The notes below the pieces were generated by a model. The model made no database searches. It was not told the DNA's origin and worked only from the letters and a program-made list of their open reading frames with translations. Made by a program: the position numbers and the translations under genes. Of a stretch of 64,000 nt of DNA, positions 63,777-64,000 are shown piece after piece. Each line of letters starts with the position of its first letter. Position 1 is the stretch's first letter. The stretch is from contig NZ_QLTK01000016.1 in the NCBI RefSeq assembly GCF_003269035.1, positions 100,781 through 164,780 of the forward strand. Direction: 5' to 3'. Origin of the DNA: Paraburkholderia bryophila. GTDB taxonomy: Bacteria > Pseudomonadota > Gammaproteobacteria > Burkholderiales > Burkholderiaceae.

Positions 63777-63815
63777 GATCTTTAAAAATTAACAGCCGAT
63801 AAGTGTGGGCGCTTG
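63777..63815 (+). promoter_or_regulatory. rrn leader boxA / boxC antitermination site
   Basis: GATCTTTAAAA (63777-63787, boxA-like) and GTGTGGGCGCTTG (63803-63815, boxC-like) in the rRNA leader, as expected for NusB/NusE antitermination. The following GGACTC...GAGTCT stem may be an RNase III processing region. Confidence 0.55.
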
Positions 63816-63981
63816 ATGCGAGACGCGAGGCGGACTCTCCGGAGTCTGCCGTAAAGCGAAAGTATCAAGTCTCACACAGTAATGAAAGGAAGGTTTGAGT
63901 GTCGAAAGACAGTCGAACAATTCGTCAGTACGTTGAGTGAGCGACCGGTTCTTAACGGAACCGAAAAACAGTAACAGGTTT

Positions 63982-64000
63982 GAACTGAAGAGTTTGATCC
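63982..64000 (+). rRNA. 16S rRNA, 5' end only
   Basis: GAACTGAAGAGTTTGATCC matches the universal 5' end of bacterial 16S rRNA (E. coli AAATTGAAGAGTTTGATC). The gene continues beyond the window; the rest of the operon is unseen. Confidence 0.93.

Overview
The window reads as a GC-rich chromosomal segment from a betaproteobacterium of the family Burkholderiaceae, most likely Paraburkholderia or a close relative. This rests on the dense, strongly GC3-biased coding, families largely confined to this group (DUF2957, DUF2242, DUF6723-like) and the 5' end of a 16S rRNA gene with a Burkholderia-type rrn leader at the right edge. I see no insertion sequence, prophage, CRISPR array or tRNA. Most of it is ordinary core genome with small accessory patches.

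Left part (1-15956): a 5-oxoprolinase operon (pxpB-pxpC-pxpA, minus strand, pxpA cut by the window edge) faces a winged-helix regulator. Then come a 5-formyl-THF cyclo-ligase divergent from the lytic transglycosylase slt; an slt / NDUFA9-like reductase / GST / cca run; a MidA (NDUFAF7-type) methyltransferase divergent from a pteridine-reductase-like SDR, folB and ttcA; and glmU-glmS for UDP-GlcNAc synthesis.

Middle (16000-34000): a GST and a YafY/WYL regulator share a palindromic control region. A lipoprotein phosphatase and a di-haem cytochrome-c peroxidase lie behind two PHO-box-like repeats. Next are a small lytic transglycosylase, a DUF2242 lipoprotein, an AT-rich gap with two perfect DnaA boxes, an EamA exporter coupled to an RstAB-like two-component system divergent from a MipA/OmpV protein, a frameshifted SDR gene followed by an IclR regulator, small secreted or cytosolic proteins, a ubiquitin-like/Mut7-C protein, a beta-hydroxyacid dehydrogenase and a LysE exporter.

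Next (34000-44640): a candidate small RNA, an envelope cluster (two tandem DUF2957 lipoproteins plus OmpW), argC, a WrbA-like flavoprotein, a Raf-kinase-inhibitor-like protein, a NarL-type response regulator, pyrE and an MFS carrier.

Right part (44995-64000): maeB, a giant fused indolepyruvate ferredoxin oxidoreductase, hppD with a divergent Lrp-type regulator, a GNAT protein, a TetR regulator with a DUF1835 protein, and the phenylacetyl-CoA epoxidase operon paaABCDE with a perfect palindrome in its promoter. HppD, the indolepyruvate oxidoreductase and Paa make this an aromatic-amino-acid catabolic neighbourhood. After it come a large FAD protein, an unusual 7-bp/14-bp repeat block, an SGNH esterase, and the rrn promoter and leader.

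No complete undescribed system (defence island, gene cluster of unknown type) is evident. The most interesting items are the small-RNA candidate at 34067-34127, the heptad repeat block at 61884-62171, the PHO-box/phosphatase/peroxidase unit, the frameshifted SDR gene and several well-formed candidate operators.
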